From Dicyema japonicum (lineage: Eukaryota > Dicyemida > Rhombozoa > Dicyemidae): DNA of 64,000 bases. The DNA is taken from positions 1-64,000 of the forward strand of contig RDEW01000039.1 in NCBI GenBank assembly GCA_011109175.1, written 5' to 3'. This document shows positions 1-11,010 of this stretch, piece by piece. The notes beneath the pieces are model-generated. The model saw only the letters and a program-made list of their open reading frames with translations. It searched no databases and had not been told where the DNA came from. A program made the position numbers and the translations under genes. Positions within the stretch are counted from its first letter, which is position 1, and each line of letters begins with the position of its first letter.

Positions 1-182
1 ACATTAACACTGAATAAGGGTAAATATATTTTTTGGATAAAAGAACATTTTAAAAATCATGAAATTAAAACATTTTATAAAAATCATTTTTTATTTTTAA
101 AAAATTCAACATGGTAAGTGATTCAGGTGCAAGGAATATACATGATATCTGCTGCTCAAGTATAAAACGTTTTATATACGAT

Positions 183-305
183 TTACATTATTTCTTTTAT
201 AGGCTTCGAATTCGGTGTTCTTATGTCTCTGTCTCCACGTGAATTCTTTTAAATAACTGTTCAGATGATGTCGTGCCGCTTTCATCTCCCTCTTGTTCTG
301 AAATA
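183..305 (-). pseudogene. Merlin/ISXO2-like transposase C-terminal scrap
   Basis: One open minus-strand frame of about 40 codons reads like the end of the DDE domain of ISXO2/IS1595-type (Merlin) transposases: a basic helix followed by the family-typical phrase LNSYLKEFTWRQRHKN. Nothing upstream on the minus strand preserves the catalytic part, and no inverted repeats were seen. The alternative is a chance match in AT-rich DNA, but the 'SYL-EF-WR' phrase is distinctive for the family. Confidence 0.4.
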
Positions 306-429
306 ACTCAAATTGTAAATTATTAAAAAAAATGATGCTATTTCGTGGCAGCAGTTAACTGATATATTCTCAAACTAGTTTCGAAAGACGATATCGAGAA
401 AAATAATAAATAATCTTTACTGAAGAAAG

Positions 430-1110
430 ACACTTGGGCTGTCCCCTCTTAGGATTGAGGTCCTAGTATAGAATCCGGATTATTGAGAACAGTTAATTTG
501 TCGAGTATAGATAAGATGTAATCTCTGCGATTGTCGGCTGATTGTGACCAAAGCCAGAGCGGATGTTTGGCATTTAAGTCTCCGCATAGTAACAGATCCT
601 TTTGTCCACATAATCTCGATAGGTTGGGGATATAGGAAGTAGTGCACGACCCCTAATGCGGGATATTACTCAGTGTAAAATATGTCGTCGTAGAAAAGGA
701 CATTTCAATAGAAATCTGTTCTAGAATTAAATTCCATTCGCAGAGAGAAAATAAAAATGGGGTGACATTCGTAAATTTAAGTCTATCCCTAACGATTGTC
801 AATAATCCTCGTCCGAGACTTCTTGTCTGTTCCGTGCAAAGTACACAATATCTAGGAAAACAAAGGGTTGGGGATCATCTGGAGAGCTTCGATTCTTGAA
901 TGAGGGCAATCTCCACTTTCAAATGGGATAAGAGGGAGCGTAGTTCCAACACTTTGTTGCGGATTCCATTTAAATTTAAATGTAGAATAATCAGTGTAGA
1001 GTCGGACCCGGATTAGGTTCTACATCACCAGTCAGAAGTAGCAACGAGAAAACGGGGGAATTGGTAGGCCACCCTTCTGACGGCCGAGAAGGTAGGGAAT
1101 GTCGATCGGT
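430..1110 (-). mobile_element. Jockey/CR1-like LINE, 5' part with 2A-like motif and endonuclease
   Basis: Minus-strand remnant of the 5' end of the family that is complete at 56630-59657. Reading down the minus strand: a hydrophobic run and a 2A-like motif (LLLLTGDVEPNPGP, about 1003-1041), then endonuclease motifs ALIQESKLS and LLLCGDLNAKHPLW separated by stops and frame changes. The order and wording match the complete element. The reverse transcriptase part is absent, so this is a 3'-deleted, decayed copy. Confidence 0.75.
1003..1041 (-). other. 2A-like ribosome-skipping motif in LINE remnant
   Basis: The minus strand encodes LLLLTGDVEPNPGP. It keeps the D-x-E-x-N-P-G-P signature preceded by leucines. 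2A-like peptides are known at the N-termini of some APE-type LINEs. Here it lies in a decayed copy, so function is not expected; its value is that it independently repeats the motif at 59458-59502. Confidence 0.7.
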
Positions 1111-1214
1111 TCTTTTCCATGCAGAACTTGCGCTGAGACACAACAACAGGTGAAACGCATGACGTCACGTTTTTATTTTCTGTATAATATGAAGAAAATA
1201 AAATCAATTTTTAA

Positions 1215-1540
1215 TAAGAGGAGGTGACTCACAACGGAAATTATAATTAAAATAATAATGTGTAGAGGACTAGTAGTGTTTCCACTGCTAGAACCTCCAA
1301 TTAGGGGAATAATAATTATCCTAAGGATGGAGGCCAAGGATCTTAGCTTTTTCTTGCTTATTGGAGCGCTGAGTCCCTAAAAACAATCAAGTTCGCAGTG
1401 ATGACGGCATCACTCGTCAAACCAGGAAGCATTGTAAATGTGTTGAACCTTTACCAAGAATGGACACTATTGGGATTCGAACCAGGATGCATCTTAATTC
1501 TGTCTAGGACTTATAAAACTGCGTTATTCCGACTTTAGTT
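1215..1540 (-). repeat. tRNA-derived SINE, copy 1
   Basis: On the minus strand a Pol III B-box (GGTTCGAATCCC, complement of 1471-1482) is followed by a body containing TTGACGAGTGATGCCGTCAT, which recurs almost unchanged in the copies at 36710 and 49165. The 3' end runs into an AT-rich (TAA)-type tail near 1230. The tRNA-like start plus shared body plus tail is the usual SINE layout. Confidence 0.65.
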
Positions 1541-1811
1541 AATTTAAAGCACTTCACTTAACCACTGAGCATTTAAAAAATAAGGTTTTCACTTTTGTCG
1601 TACTCCTTACTATCTATTAGTTTCTCCCATCTGACAGTAGAGTTGGAAGAATACAATAAGACAAGGAAATAACTAGAAGGGTTATCATCTCGTTATTTCT
1701 ATAAAGTTGAGTATTTTCTAAAAAGGGCATATTTGTCTAATAAAAAATTATCTCGTTCTTATCAGATTTCCCTTCAATCTTTGAAAATAGAGTAGCGGTT
1801 ATATAGAGGCT

Positions 1812-3000
1812 GCCCTGACTGCGTGGCTATTCCCTCTCAGGATAGCGAGCGAGAGTCTGCTCAAATAACCAGCAACGCTCACAAGGGGTCTCCTTTTCGT
1901 GTAGCGATCCGATTCCCTAGACGACTCAAGAATTCCAGCGTCACAGGCGCAAGGAAACCAGACGTCTTAACTGCGAGTGGAACAAACAAAAAATCTTTGG
2001 GTAGGACCGCGTACTTTTCCCGTTTCATCTTCTCGCCCTTCTCAGCGGCAGAACAGGCTCCAGAAGCACACTGGAGTAGGTTGCAAAAGGGAAATGTGTC
2101 GGTGCAGGTAACGTCACAGACAAGAGGTTCAAAAGGGAAGATTGTCATCTTATCTGATCGTTTCCAGTCCCGCCTGCAAAGGCCGACAGGTTCGAGCATG
2201 GAGGGGTGTCCGGCGGCGTCCAAAGCTCGCCTAACGTCTTCATTCAAGGCCATGTGTCTGGAAAATCTGCCTGCACTTTTTCTGCAGGAGTAGGGTGTAG
2301 GCCAAAACAGTCGATCTTGTCTCCGCATCGGCATGGATGTGGAACATTGACTTTTAATCCCAGTCGTAGACACAAGCGGTTCAGAGTTTTTCCGAGTAAC
2401 AGTCGTTTTCACGTATAGCTCTTCCCATTGCATTTATGGTGATCGGGGATCCGAGGAATATAAGTTCTTTATCGGGTGTGGAAATACTTCCAAGCAGAAA
2501 ATTTCCGAAACATGAGAAAGCTTTTGAATACTTTTCTTCTGAAAGTCCGCAATTGTAGATTTCGCATTTAGTGCAATTTAATTCTAGTCCAGCCTCCGAC
2601 AGTGCTGTAATTATCACTTCTAAATCCCGGAAAACAGTATCCGGGGGTCCTCCGAGGATCGCATCATCCAAATACCATAGGTTGAGGGGCGATCGCGGAA
2701 GTTTGGTGATTTTCTCTATTGCAAGACAAAACAATAGAAGTCCAAGGGATCTCCCTGTTGGACTCCAAAATACGAATGGATTAGGTAGTCCCCGAAAAGT
2801 AAGGATGAAGGTAGGCTGTATGACTGACTCACAAATTCGAAAATTTTAGGGCATCTCTCAACACACGCCTCCACGATATTGTCCCTCTTTAGACTATTGA
2901 AGGCGTTTTTGATGTCCAGTTTGACCAGGACATGTCCCTTGGAATCTTCTATACTGCGGTTTATGAATGTCCTCACAGAATGACATCGGCCTCGCATCCA
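1812..3000 (-). mobile_element. LINE-B: YLDD-type reverse transcriptase with C-terminal domain
   Basis: Minus-strand non-LTR element lacking its 5' part. From 3000 downwards: RT motif A (KLDIKNAFNSLKRDN), motif B (GVQQGDPL), catalytic WYLDDAILGG near 2660-2690, then a Cys/His-containing C-terminal domain with LEPVGLCRRDWKRSDKM and MKREKYA near 2050-2220. The frame breaks several times. The 3' end is near 1812, where the sequence matches the 3' end of the copy at 27786. The clade is not one of the APE LINEs elsewhere in the window; I did not identify its endonuclease. Confidence 0.8.
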
Positions 3001-3311
3001 AGCGAATACCGACGCCTACTTGAGGGGGATTCAAGAATTTTGTGACGAGTGGAGTAACACATTACGTGATCTTTGAAACATAACACACATTACGTAAGGG
3101 GGTGCTGGATAAAATCTGATTCAAATATATCCGGAATTATCAAAAAGGAGGGCTTAATATGGAAACCGTAGTTTCGAGATGTGACATTATTAATGGCATA
3201 AGGACAGAACTTCGATACCTGCGGTTTTGTATGCGCATTGAATATTTAAAAGCTCGACGTGACTAGGAAAAATTTAGTGGTTGTTAATAATTTGTGGTTA
3301 AAAAATAGGAA
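3000..3311. other. No recognised feature
   Basis: AT-rich sequence between LINE-B and the TMEM256 gene. ACACATTACGT occurs twice (3056 and 3087). No coding signal or tail was recognised. Confidence 0.5.
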
Positions 3312-3732
3312 TTAATTTTGACAAAAAATCAAACAGATCCAGGCAATAGTTAAGGTCACGCCTCCAAAAGGTGCCATAAAACCCAACTTGTATATTCCGG
3401 TTAGTCCATAAGCATAGCAAGCACCCGAAAACATCAAAATTCCAGCTGTGAACAAATATGAGGCCTACATGTAATTTAATTTGGTCTCACTAATCGACAT
3501 TTAAGACATAATGATGCGACAACGAGGATTATGCTGTGAGTCAAATGAATCGTATTTCCAGCAGAAAATGCTAACCGTCGTCGTTCATCAGCACATTTTT
3601 TTTGAAAAACTATGATTGTAAATAATATTTACTATGGTGGTTATAAGCAGCCATCATAACTGCAAAAGCTCCAAATACAGGTCCTACACAGAGCCAAACT
3701 GAAGAAAACATATCAAATAGTGGGAGGATCAT
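3312..3732 (-). CDS. TMEM256: TMEM256/DUF423-family small membrane protein, three exons
   Basis: Spliced minus-strand gene: exon 1 3732-3633, intron 3632-3610 (23 nt, GTAAAT...ATAG), exon 2 3609-3491, intron 3490-3465 (26 nt, GTGAGA...GTAG), exon 3 3464-3312 ending in TAA. Splicing gives one uninterrupted frame of about 123 residues with no lesions. Hydrophobic segments near residues 11-27, 60-75 and 85-120 suggest three or four membrane helices. The last contains LTGIYKLGFMAPFGGV, the best-conserved stretch of DUF423/TMEM256 proteins. Length fits the family (about 110-130). The biochemical role of the family is unknown. The start is the first ATG of the open frame, with a stop just upstream. 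Confidence 0.85.
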
Positions 3733-4600
3733 ATTACTCGTATTATTCAATCCTTTATTTAATCCTTTATTTAAAAAGAGGATTTGAATAATAAAAATAA
3801 TTAACTTATTTTTAAACTAAAATTAAATTTAATTGGAATAAGATAAATTTAATTGGATAATCTTTAATAAAATGATTTTCCGCTAAGCAATGAACTTCCT
3901 TATTATTATAGTAAGGAAGTAATAATAATAATAATGAACTTCCTAAAAGTTGCCTCTCAAAAGCCTTTTGAAATTCATAATCTGTAAAAACCGAGTAGCA
4001 TCCCGTACAATTACGAGCATTCGGTTATATGGTGTGGCTTAGGGGAGAATCGTATCGAGATCATATGAGTAGTTTGCTTGATGTTACCCTTATCTCTGGA
4101 ATTTTTCATTTCATTCAAAATAGATTTCCTTTGGGAGAAGACCTTAGTTTTATTCCAGGTAGTTAGCTCAGGTTTCTTAATTTCTATCTCAGTGAATAAA
4201 TTAAATTACTGACTTGATTTATGAGCACGTGGGAAATATCTGATCGTCTTCCAGGATGACAAAAAACAGCACTTGTTGTGGCTGTTTTTCGGGCAAACTG
4301 ATTAAAAAATGTGGTGTCCTTAACGTGGTCATGTTTTTTAGGTTTTATTGCAGATTTACCCTCTCGTCTTGGTCTTTGGAGTGAAAACAAAAAAGCATCA
4401 CAAAACGGAGAAATCGGGTTCATTCCTTGACTATGGTCAACTTAGACAAGATGATGTGTTGAGACATGGAGATATTGTGTTTGTGGGCATTTCATACAGA
4501 ACAGTTGGTCAATCCAATAATTTCCAGAACGCAGATGGTTGTTTGAGCTTATCTTCCTCATAGTCCTTAGAGAAATATCCATGCAGTCAGGCTCTGCTAT
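3733..4600. other. Low-complexity tract, then unassigned sequence
   Basis: About 3735-3930 is AT-rich low-complexity with repeated TTTAATCC and TTATTATTA units, just 5' of TMEM256. From 4184 to 4423 the minus strand is open for 79 codons, with a basic tract and an unrecognised sequence; it could be a decayed LINE linker. I assign no function. Confidence 0.4.
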
Positions 4601-4604
4601 ATTT

Positions 4605-5260
4605 AATTTAATTTTATTAACCCCAAAATCACGAGAAAGAAGATAAGAGTTATCGTCTAATTATGTGATTCCGGTGTTCATATCAGTCCTTTTCCTGCGG
4701 TTAGTTTTGGAGTCCTGGATTAATCTCCACAATGGGGAAGGTTTTTTCTCGTATCTCGGGTAGGCGTCAAGAGATAGCTTGATGTCTGGCCTGAGGGGAT
4801 GGCCAGGGGAGTTGCCGTCTTGAGGAAGGCCCAATGGCATTCCGTAAGGTAGTTCATGATTGGAGGACGTTTAGTGTTTTCCGTAGTAACAACGTGGGCG
4901 TCTTTTTCGATGATCTCAATAATATTCTGAGACATTGGTTTTGTATCACTTCCAACATGTTCTGTGCTGATAGCGATAGCGTGACAATCCATGCAACACA
5001 GGTGTACTCGATATGCGGTAGAACAAATTGTTTGTATATAGAGGCTCTAACAATGGGCGGGTAGATACTGGGGAGTGCACAAAAGCCTTGAGAATTCCAA
5101 TTCTCTTTGGATCCTCGCGGTTACCAGGTCCACTTGACGAGTGAATGAAAGGAGAGGATCTAGGATGACTCCAAAGATTGAAAGGGTCTTCTTAATAGGG
5201 ATCATTTTTCCGTTTTTAAGGCCTCAAACGTTGAATGATCTTAATGTGAACATATTATTC
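4605..5260 (-). mobile_element. Jockey-like LINE, 3' part
   Basis: The minus strand carries the RT thumb region (LSIFGVILDPLLSF near 5180-5215) and a decayed C-terminus. At its lower end is the 3' tail of the family: the plus strand reads TTAACCCC...GAGAAAGAAG and then GTGATTCCGG, matching the tails at 9098, 28713 and 56640. The copy is 5'-truncated and carries several frame breaks. Confidence 0.65.
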
Positions 5261-5873
5261 GAAACGTGTGAAAAAATATATACTTTTTAAAAACCAAGTC
5301 ACATATGGATACGCCTAGTGAAGAAAATTTTGTAACGGGACCTTAGTTTACATGACTTTCTTTGGTTCTGTGAACATGCTTTTTAATAATAATTTTTTAA
5401 AGTTAAACCTACATTTATGATAAGAATTCAATGGCATTTACTTAAGATTTAAATTCCATTTTTTCTAGATATTCTAAGTTCTAGTACCAATGGCAATCAC
5501 TTGACGCATTTTTCCTAAAGTCAGCGCTAATAATCGGATCGATCTCGAACGAGGTTAAAATATGTTAATTCCTTAATGTTAATATGCTGTAGATATAGGT
5601 TTTTGCCTCGCTTACGTAATCACGTTAAAAATCTGCAATATTCCACAAGTTATAAGAGTAATGCTTTCCTTTGAAATGCCTGAAGCTGATTTGGAAAAAA
5701 GAATGGGAGAATTGACCGATGTTGAAAGATAGTTAGTAACACATTACGACCCGTTAAATGAATTTTACAAGTTTAATGTGCCAAAAGGGTTAAATAATCA
5801 TTCTTAATTTTGTAAAAAAACTTAAAAATCCTGCTTATGTAACTCCAGAATGACCATTAACTGAAAATTAACG
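5261..5873. other. Unassigned; possible short coding scrap at about 5640-5800
   Basis: A plus-strand stretch from about 5655 reads MLSFEMPEADLEKRMGEL and continues after one stop with a second open piece to 5805. It looks coding in composition, but I recognise no family and cannot place introns. The rest is AT-rich with no signal. Confidence 0.25.
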
Positions 5874-6101
5874 TACAGCGATACAAATAAAAAACGGAAC
5901 ACTCATTTTCTCGATTTTTTTCTATTGAATGATTAATTTTTTTAACAAAAATAGAATTTTAAAAATACAAACTTAACTTTAGCCTTTTAAAAAATTAAAA
6001 CGCCTTATATAATTTAAAATTCAATTTTTTATTAAAAAAATTAATCTTATTTAAAAAAAATTGAGAAATTGGGTGTTCCGTTTTTTGTTTGTATCGCTGT
6101 A
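5874..6101. mobile_element. Tc1/mariner-type MITE
   Basis: A 228-bp AT-rich element bounded by nearly perfect inverted repeats of about 45 bp. The left end begins TACAGCGATACAAATAAAAA and the right end is its reverse complement with few mismatches. The outer TA on both sides fits the TA target duplication of Tc1/mariner. There is no coding capacity. No second copy was seen in the window. Confidence 0.8.
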
Positions 6102-6229
6102 TATCGATAATGTCATTTCTTCCATAGATTTCGATTCTACTACATAAATGTAATATTTTCCAAAAATGAATCTGAGAGCAGTGGATTTATTCATTTCACT
6201 TAAAACCATTTCAACTAATATTTGGCAAA

Positions 6230-6668
6230 AATTCCGGTGAGATTCAAATGATGACTGATTGGCCTTCTGCCGAACTTACGTTTGATGACATCGGATTTTA
6301 AGGCGTGGGTTCGAATCCGAAAGATGGAGTTTCCAGCGAAGGTCAATTCTTGTCAAACAGATCCCACCCATGAGGACGCTAAGTCTTTCTGGCACGACAC
6401 AATAGTTAAAAGGGATCTTTCTACCTTTCTCCCTTATGAAAACTATTCCTCTATAGAATGAAGTGATGTCCGCGACGGTAGGGCGTGTGACAAAAATGGA
6501 AGAGGGAGGACTTACTTCTCCATCTTTCTTTTGAAGCGGAAGCCTGTAATGAAGTACTGGAAGATGGATTTGGTCAGCACAAGCAGATGTTCTACTTTTG
6601 GTTCCTTCCTTGGATTAGTTAGTTATGTCTATTTTGTGCTGGGCTTACAATAATAAGCCTGGGGTTAA
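6230..6668 (+). repeat. Probable SINE with B-box and (TAA)-type tail
   Basis: A perfect B-box (GGTTCGAATCC, 6308-6318) lies about 70 nt inside the element. The body has no coding frame and ends near 6668 in TTAATAATAATG. The body differs from the SINE at 1215/36710/49165, so this would be a second family. Only one copy lies in the window, so limits are approximate. Confidence 0.4.
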
Positions 6669-7424
6669 TAATAATGACTGATTACCACAGATTTATTCCA
6701 TCACAATTGAAAATGATAAGAGAAAGGCACTTGTGGAGTTGAGTTTAGATCACTTGAACGCTATACATGATGGAAGATCCATAGTATGGAGAAGATCAAT
6801 CTAATATTTTCAGATTGGCCTTTATAAATAATACTTCATTTTTGGTTAATCATTATTGGTAACAATTACCTATGTAATTAGCTAATTTTTTATTATTTTT
6901 TGGAATTACACAAGCGCTGGATAGGAGTCCTTTCCAAAAAACCTTAATTTTAATGCCTTTTCTGGCTGGCTTCAATCTTCGTGGAATTTGTCTTAAAGAT
7001 GAATGGACGAGACGTGGTCAGTTTTACTATCTTTGATTAGTTGGCTGATTAGCAAACTGGTAAATGTAGATTTTTTTCATATTTATTTTATTTAATTCCA
7101 GATTCCGGCCGGTATCGTTACATGTTTATCCGAGACCAGAGAGTACATCTATCAAGATGTCTAGCACGTATAAGTTATAAGAATTCCCGAAGGAATGCTC
7201 CAGTGAAATTTATTTACCCAAGTCCCTTCAAGTAAAGTAAAGCGGGGCTAACAGAAAACTAACAACCAAAGCGAGATTCCGAGATTCCATACCAATTGTG
7301 CAATTTTGTTCATATAGTCTTATTGGTTGAGGTGGTGATGTCCCTCACTTGCAGTCATGTTGTATACGTGTTTGAATGATCTTCCTGGTTTTCTACTTTC
7401 AACGATAGGGGATTCAATGATTGG
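6669..7424. other. Unassigned, possible short-intron gene remnant
   Basis: The plus strand has coding-like stretches: about 6900-7030 reads TQALDRSPFQKTLILMPF and a later piece at 7095-7160 reads IPAGIVTCLSETREY after a polypyrimidine-CAG acceptor. A 42-nt intron (GTAAAT at about 7060 to CAG at 7101) would join WLISKL to IPAGIV. I recognise no family and stops interrupt the upstream part. Confidence 0.25.
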
Positions 7425-7955
7425 TCGAAGAGGCACCAACTATGTCTGGACTTTGAGAAGTATCGATATTCAGTCTGCTGTCTCCTAGAGACTGAGGTCA
7501 GAGAAGGAATTGATGAACGCTTTGAAAGCTACAGATTAATTCTACACACATCGGATTGCAAACACTATGGATATATTTTTGCTGTGCCAAGGATTCATCA
7601 AATTACATCGCTTTTGGAAATCAAAGATCAAACTAGTGTCATTCAATTAATTATTCACTCAGAGGGAAATCTAGACAGATAACTCCACCGTGAACATGTA
7701 TGCCCCACATAGTGGCCACGTTTCCAAAGACCCGGAGGAATTGGACGCTTTCTACGAAAAACTTGCCAATATTGTATCTCGCTTGAAATCTTCCTCATTC
7801 CTCTTAATTGCAGGCGTTTAGAATGCTAAAGTTCGGGGTACGAAAGGATAAGAACGTTTTATTGGACCACATGGAAGGAGGATCAGGAACTATCCTGGGA
7901 CTGCTCTAGCATACTTCTGCGATGCTTGACTTGTTCCACATCTTCATCTATGCAG
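7425..7955 (+). mobile_element. RTE-like LINE, endonuclease-domain fragment
   Basis: Plus-strand remnant aligning along its length with the endonuclease of the element at 15582-18580: VCCLLETEV (for YLQETKV), YAPHSGHVSKDPEELD, and FIGPHGRR...PGTALAYFCDA. Stops and frame changes show decay. No reverse transcriptase follows; it ends where the inverted R2-like fragment begins. Confidence 0.7.
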
Positions 7956-7984
7956 AGTATATGGAATCGAAAAAGCTAGAAAGT

Positions 7985-8612
7985 TGAAGGACATTCAGTT
8001 CATTCAATTCTGCTCATATGGCATCTCCGGGCTCTGTTTCCTATACTCCAAAGTCAGGCTCTCTTGAGTCCGCTTTAATACAGTTGACTGTAGATAGGCC
8101 TGGAGCTTCCAGTCTACTCCGAACTGTTTTAGATAACCCTTGTGGTACTTTGTTGCAATTCCTTCCCACGTCATTACTATGGGAATAACGAGGACCTTGC
8201 AACCAAACATCTGCCACATCTCGTTTGCAAGCAAAGTCATACTTCCCTTTTTTCTCCACCATCATAGTCTGCAAACGGATTTGAGACGTAATGCCAACTT
8301 CAATGATTTGGCCTGACTAATTATCGTGTACCACAATGTCCGGTTTATTGTGCTTAACTAGGACCGAGGCTTGGATAGCACTCTCTAGTCCGCAACTTTC
8401 TGGTGTGTAGCATAGTAGAAGATGAAGACCTTACTACCTCGTTATGGATACGCACCGAGTGGCCAAATGATCAACTGACATGTTCCTTGACTTACAATGG
8501 GGACATGTATTCGACCCCAAAAAAATATTGCGGTCTTGCATGTACGTGTACAGCGCCTCCGATCGAGGTGAGTTGTCACCGTATTTTAGCCATATTGTCG
8601 ACGACTTAAGGT
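7985..8612 (-). mobile_element. R2-like (restriction-like endonuclease) LINE, 5'-truncated copy
   Basis: Minus-strand copy of the 3' end of the element at 45735-49092, including MLVTWEG-type sequence and the C-terminal ESLTLEYRKQSPEMPYEQN. It begins at GTCGAC near 8612, where similarity to the longer copy (46526) stops abruptly. Internal deletions remove part of the zinc-finger region. Abrupt 5' truncation is the usual outcome of target-primed reverse transcription. Confidence 0.75.
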
Positions 8613-8859
8613 CGACAACAATTAAAAATAAATCAACATAATTAATTTTAATTTAAAAAAGTGTATATAACCATCTGAAACAACAAGACTTACGTGAAAC
8701 AGATTTCTACAGAAAAATTGAAATTGTTGTGTTCTTAGGGTTTCCCATTAAAAATTGTAACGGTGGAGAATATATGCATCTCTAATATGTGTCGAAATAG
8801 AGTTTGTAAAGCGTACAACTGACTAACGTTAAATTAAAATAATTCCAAAGACAAAGAGT
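8613..8859. other. AT-rich spacer
   Basis: No coding or repeat signal recognised apart from general AT-richness. Confidence 0.4.
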
Positions 8860-9015
8860 AACCAAACTAGCTAACTCTTTGATCCTTGACTCGTTCCAGC
8901 GTTTCAGAACTTGTCTCCATGTGACGACATTGTCCCTGGGGAAGAATAATTGGATTCTCTTGATGCCGGCCACCCATTGGGCGTCTCCTCAGTAAGGTGG
9001 ATCCACTGACGTCAT
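8860..9015 (-). repeat. Exon-like dispersed repeat, copy 1
   Basis: The minus strand reads DDVSGSTLLRRRPMGGRH and shares wording and nucleotides (ATCCA[C/T]CTTACTNAGGAGAC) with segments at 24130-24210 (-) and 41045-41150 (+). The protein family is not recognised. In the other two copies a pyrimidine-rich AG lies directly upstream, as if the block were an exon. Confidence 0.4.
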
Positions 9016-9089
9016 CGGAAGGAAGGAAAATATTTTATGACTAACTAGCCACATAGCACCACATAGCGCCACGCGTTATCTTATTTATT

Positions 9090-10150
9090 TATTTATTTAA
9101 TAACCCCGAAAAGGGAACACCAAGAAAGAAGGAGTAATCCAACTAATTAAGTGATCCCGGTACGCCTCAACAGGATCGAGAGGTTTTTCCTGTGTTCCTC
9201 CAGAATAAACGACGATCATCTTTCATTAGGGTTTGAAGAGGAGTGGGGTTTTTCCCCAAATTTCGTGTATTTGAAGCCTTTAGCCTTGAATGGAAGAAAC
9301 GACTTGTTTCTTGGCCACACAGACAGATGAAGCCGGAGCCATTATTTTTGATTGCGGCGTGGTCAAGCATTGGAGGGAAAAGATCGGGGAAGATTCGTTT
9401 GACGTGCTAGTTTTCCAATTAGGGTATTGATCTTGAGTGAATTTGATATCGAAGCTCCATAGGCCCATGAGGCACAGGCGTACTCAATCGTCGGTTTTAG
9501 GAGTTGATTGAACACGACGAGGGCGCATTCCTGTGAAGGTTTGGACTTCAAGAGCGGTTTGATTATATTAAGTTTCCTGAGACCCTTTGTCATAACGTTC
9601 TTCACATGTTGAGAAAATGACATCAAAGGGTCAAATGTCACTCCCAGGATAGTTGGACGAGTCTGTAGTGGTAAGGAGTCTTCAAAAATGTTCAAATCAA
9701 GTGTATGTTTTTCTTTTCTGTCCGTGGTGAAGATTGTATATGTTGATTTGTCCCTGGATATGGAGAGACGATTCAACTTCAACCAGGCTCCCAGGTCGTC
9801 AATATGTGACTGAAGCTCTGATTTTGCTGTACCCACGTATTTGTTCCTGCTAGCGATGATTAGGTCGTCAGCATAAGTGAGAAGCATTGAATCTGGTCCT
9901 CCAGGGAAGGGTAAATCGTTGAGGAACAAGTTGAATAATGCCGAGAGAGGGGCGATCCTTGAGGGACGCCATTTGGTAGGAGACGGGACCTCGATCTTGC
10001 GTGGCCTATACAGACACGTCCTCTTCTTCCGGAGAGAAAATTGGCTATCCATCTTTTCAAATCCGTCTGAATGGTGGTGTCAAAAACCTTCTTCGTGAGT
10101 AATATTCTCGAGACAGAATCGAACGCCTTCTGGAATCGAACGTTATCTTA
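9090..10150 (-). mobile_element. Jockey-like LINE, 5'-truncated copy with RT
   Basis: Minus-strand element starting inside RT motif A (FQKAFDSVSRILLTKK at about 10145-10098). It continues through LLPNGVPQGSPLS (about 9990-9950, crossing a frame shift), TYADDLIIASR (about 9870-9838) and the thumb TILGVTFDPLMSF (about 9655-9617). It ends in the family tail (AATAACCCCGAAAAGGGAAC at 9100-9119) followed by (AAAT)n. A 230-codon open stretch remains at 9363-10052. 5' truncation is typical for these elements. Confidence 0.85.
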
Positions 10151-10287
10151 ATGTCATGTTGAATTATTGATGCATTTAAGAATAAAAAATGAAATAACAA
10201 AAATTAATAAATTGAATAATGTAAATTTAATTACTAACATTTAAATTTAAAAATAAATTCACAATACGTTTCATTTCTGGTCGATGT

Positions 10288-10711
10288 ATGCAAGATTATT
10301 ACAAGGTTATTGGGTGTAATCACAAAGCCTCAATTTCAGAAATAAAAAACGCCATTAAAGTTAAAGTAATAAAATAATTCATTAGTTAAAATTACTGTCA
10401 TTTCATCCCGATCATATCGGAAATAACAGCAAAATAAAGGAATGCCAGGAAGTTATCTTTATCAAGGAAGTAATTCTTGATGAAAATAAACGGAGGGAGT
10501 ACGACGAAAAGTTGAAGATGTTCAGAATATCTCAACAGCCCTTTATTTTCGAGTCCGTAACTATTGAGGTCTGACCCGTTGGGAGGATGAGTTTACGTAT
10601 TTATGCAGATGTGGAGAGTACTATCACGCAGATAAAGAAGATATTGAAAATCAAGTCGAGCTGATTCCATGCAGTGGATGTTCTTATTTTTTATTCATTG
10701 ACTATTTTTAA
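10288..10711 (+). CDS. DNAJC24: DPH4/DNAJC24-like J-domain protein with CSL zinc finger
   Basis: Co-chaperone-type protein expected to act in diphthamide synthesis on translation elongation factor 2. Exon 1 (10288-10365) starts MQDYYKVIGCNHKAS; a 20-nt intron (10366-10385, GTAATA...TTAG) joins it to LKLLSFHPDH, giving a J domain with the HPD motif, then DENKRREYDEKL. The C-terminal part has the CSL-type zinc site: CRCGEYY...CSGCSYF (Cys pairs at about 10612-10620 and 10670-10681). Between the domains the frame must change: a single missing base near 10570 would give EVLTRWEDEF, including a Trp usual before the zinc finger. A 17- or 29-nt intron ending at 10585 would also restore the frame. 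Length (about 130 residues) fits the family. Confidence 0.82.
10366..10385 (+). other. 20-nt spliceosomal intron
   Basis: GTAATAAAATAATTCATTAG splits the J domain between helix II residues and HPD. Removal restores a continuous frame in phase 0. It is among the shortest introns in the window. Confidence 0.8.
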
Positions 10712-10837
10712 ATATTTTCTATTTACTCGTTCCAGAACGTTTAAACCAATATTTTCAGTCAGTATAAGACATGTGGAATAATATGCCGTTTTGATAGCTA
10801 AAAAATGTAGACTAGTTGTTTACACTGCTTTTAATTT

Positions 10838-11010
10838 TAAGATGATAATAATAAAGGAACTTTATTTAGCCAAAAAGTAACAGTTAACAACTGCCGGCTA
10901 CTCTCATAATTGAGAACGCATTTCCTCTGATGAATTTTAAGGAAATGCGCTCAATGAGCCAGATCCTTTCTTTACAATTATTCCTCCTCTTCGCTGATAA
11001 TTGCAATATC
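10838..11010 (-). mobile_element. LINE-B 3' end fragment
   Basis: The minus strand reads WLIERISLKFIRGNAFSIM, matching the C-terminus of LINE-B copies (compare 44440-44480). It ends in a (TAATAATAAT)-like tail at about 10838-10850. It is a very short 5'-truncated insertion between DPH4 and EF-G. Confidence 0.65.

Noticed and set aside
1823-2293. 156-codon plus-strand frame
   Set aside because: Antisense shadow of LINE-B; the minus strand has the recognisable C-terminal domain.
6308-6318. A tRNA gene at the B-box
   Set aside because: No matching acceptor stem or A-box at tRNA spacing; the context fits a SINE.
10569-10585. A 17-nt intron in the DPH4-like gene
   Set aside because: GT-AG borders and phase fit, but skipping a single base instead keeps a Trp that precedes the zinc finger in the family. 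Left as an alternative only.
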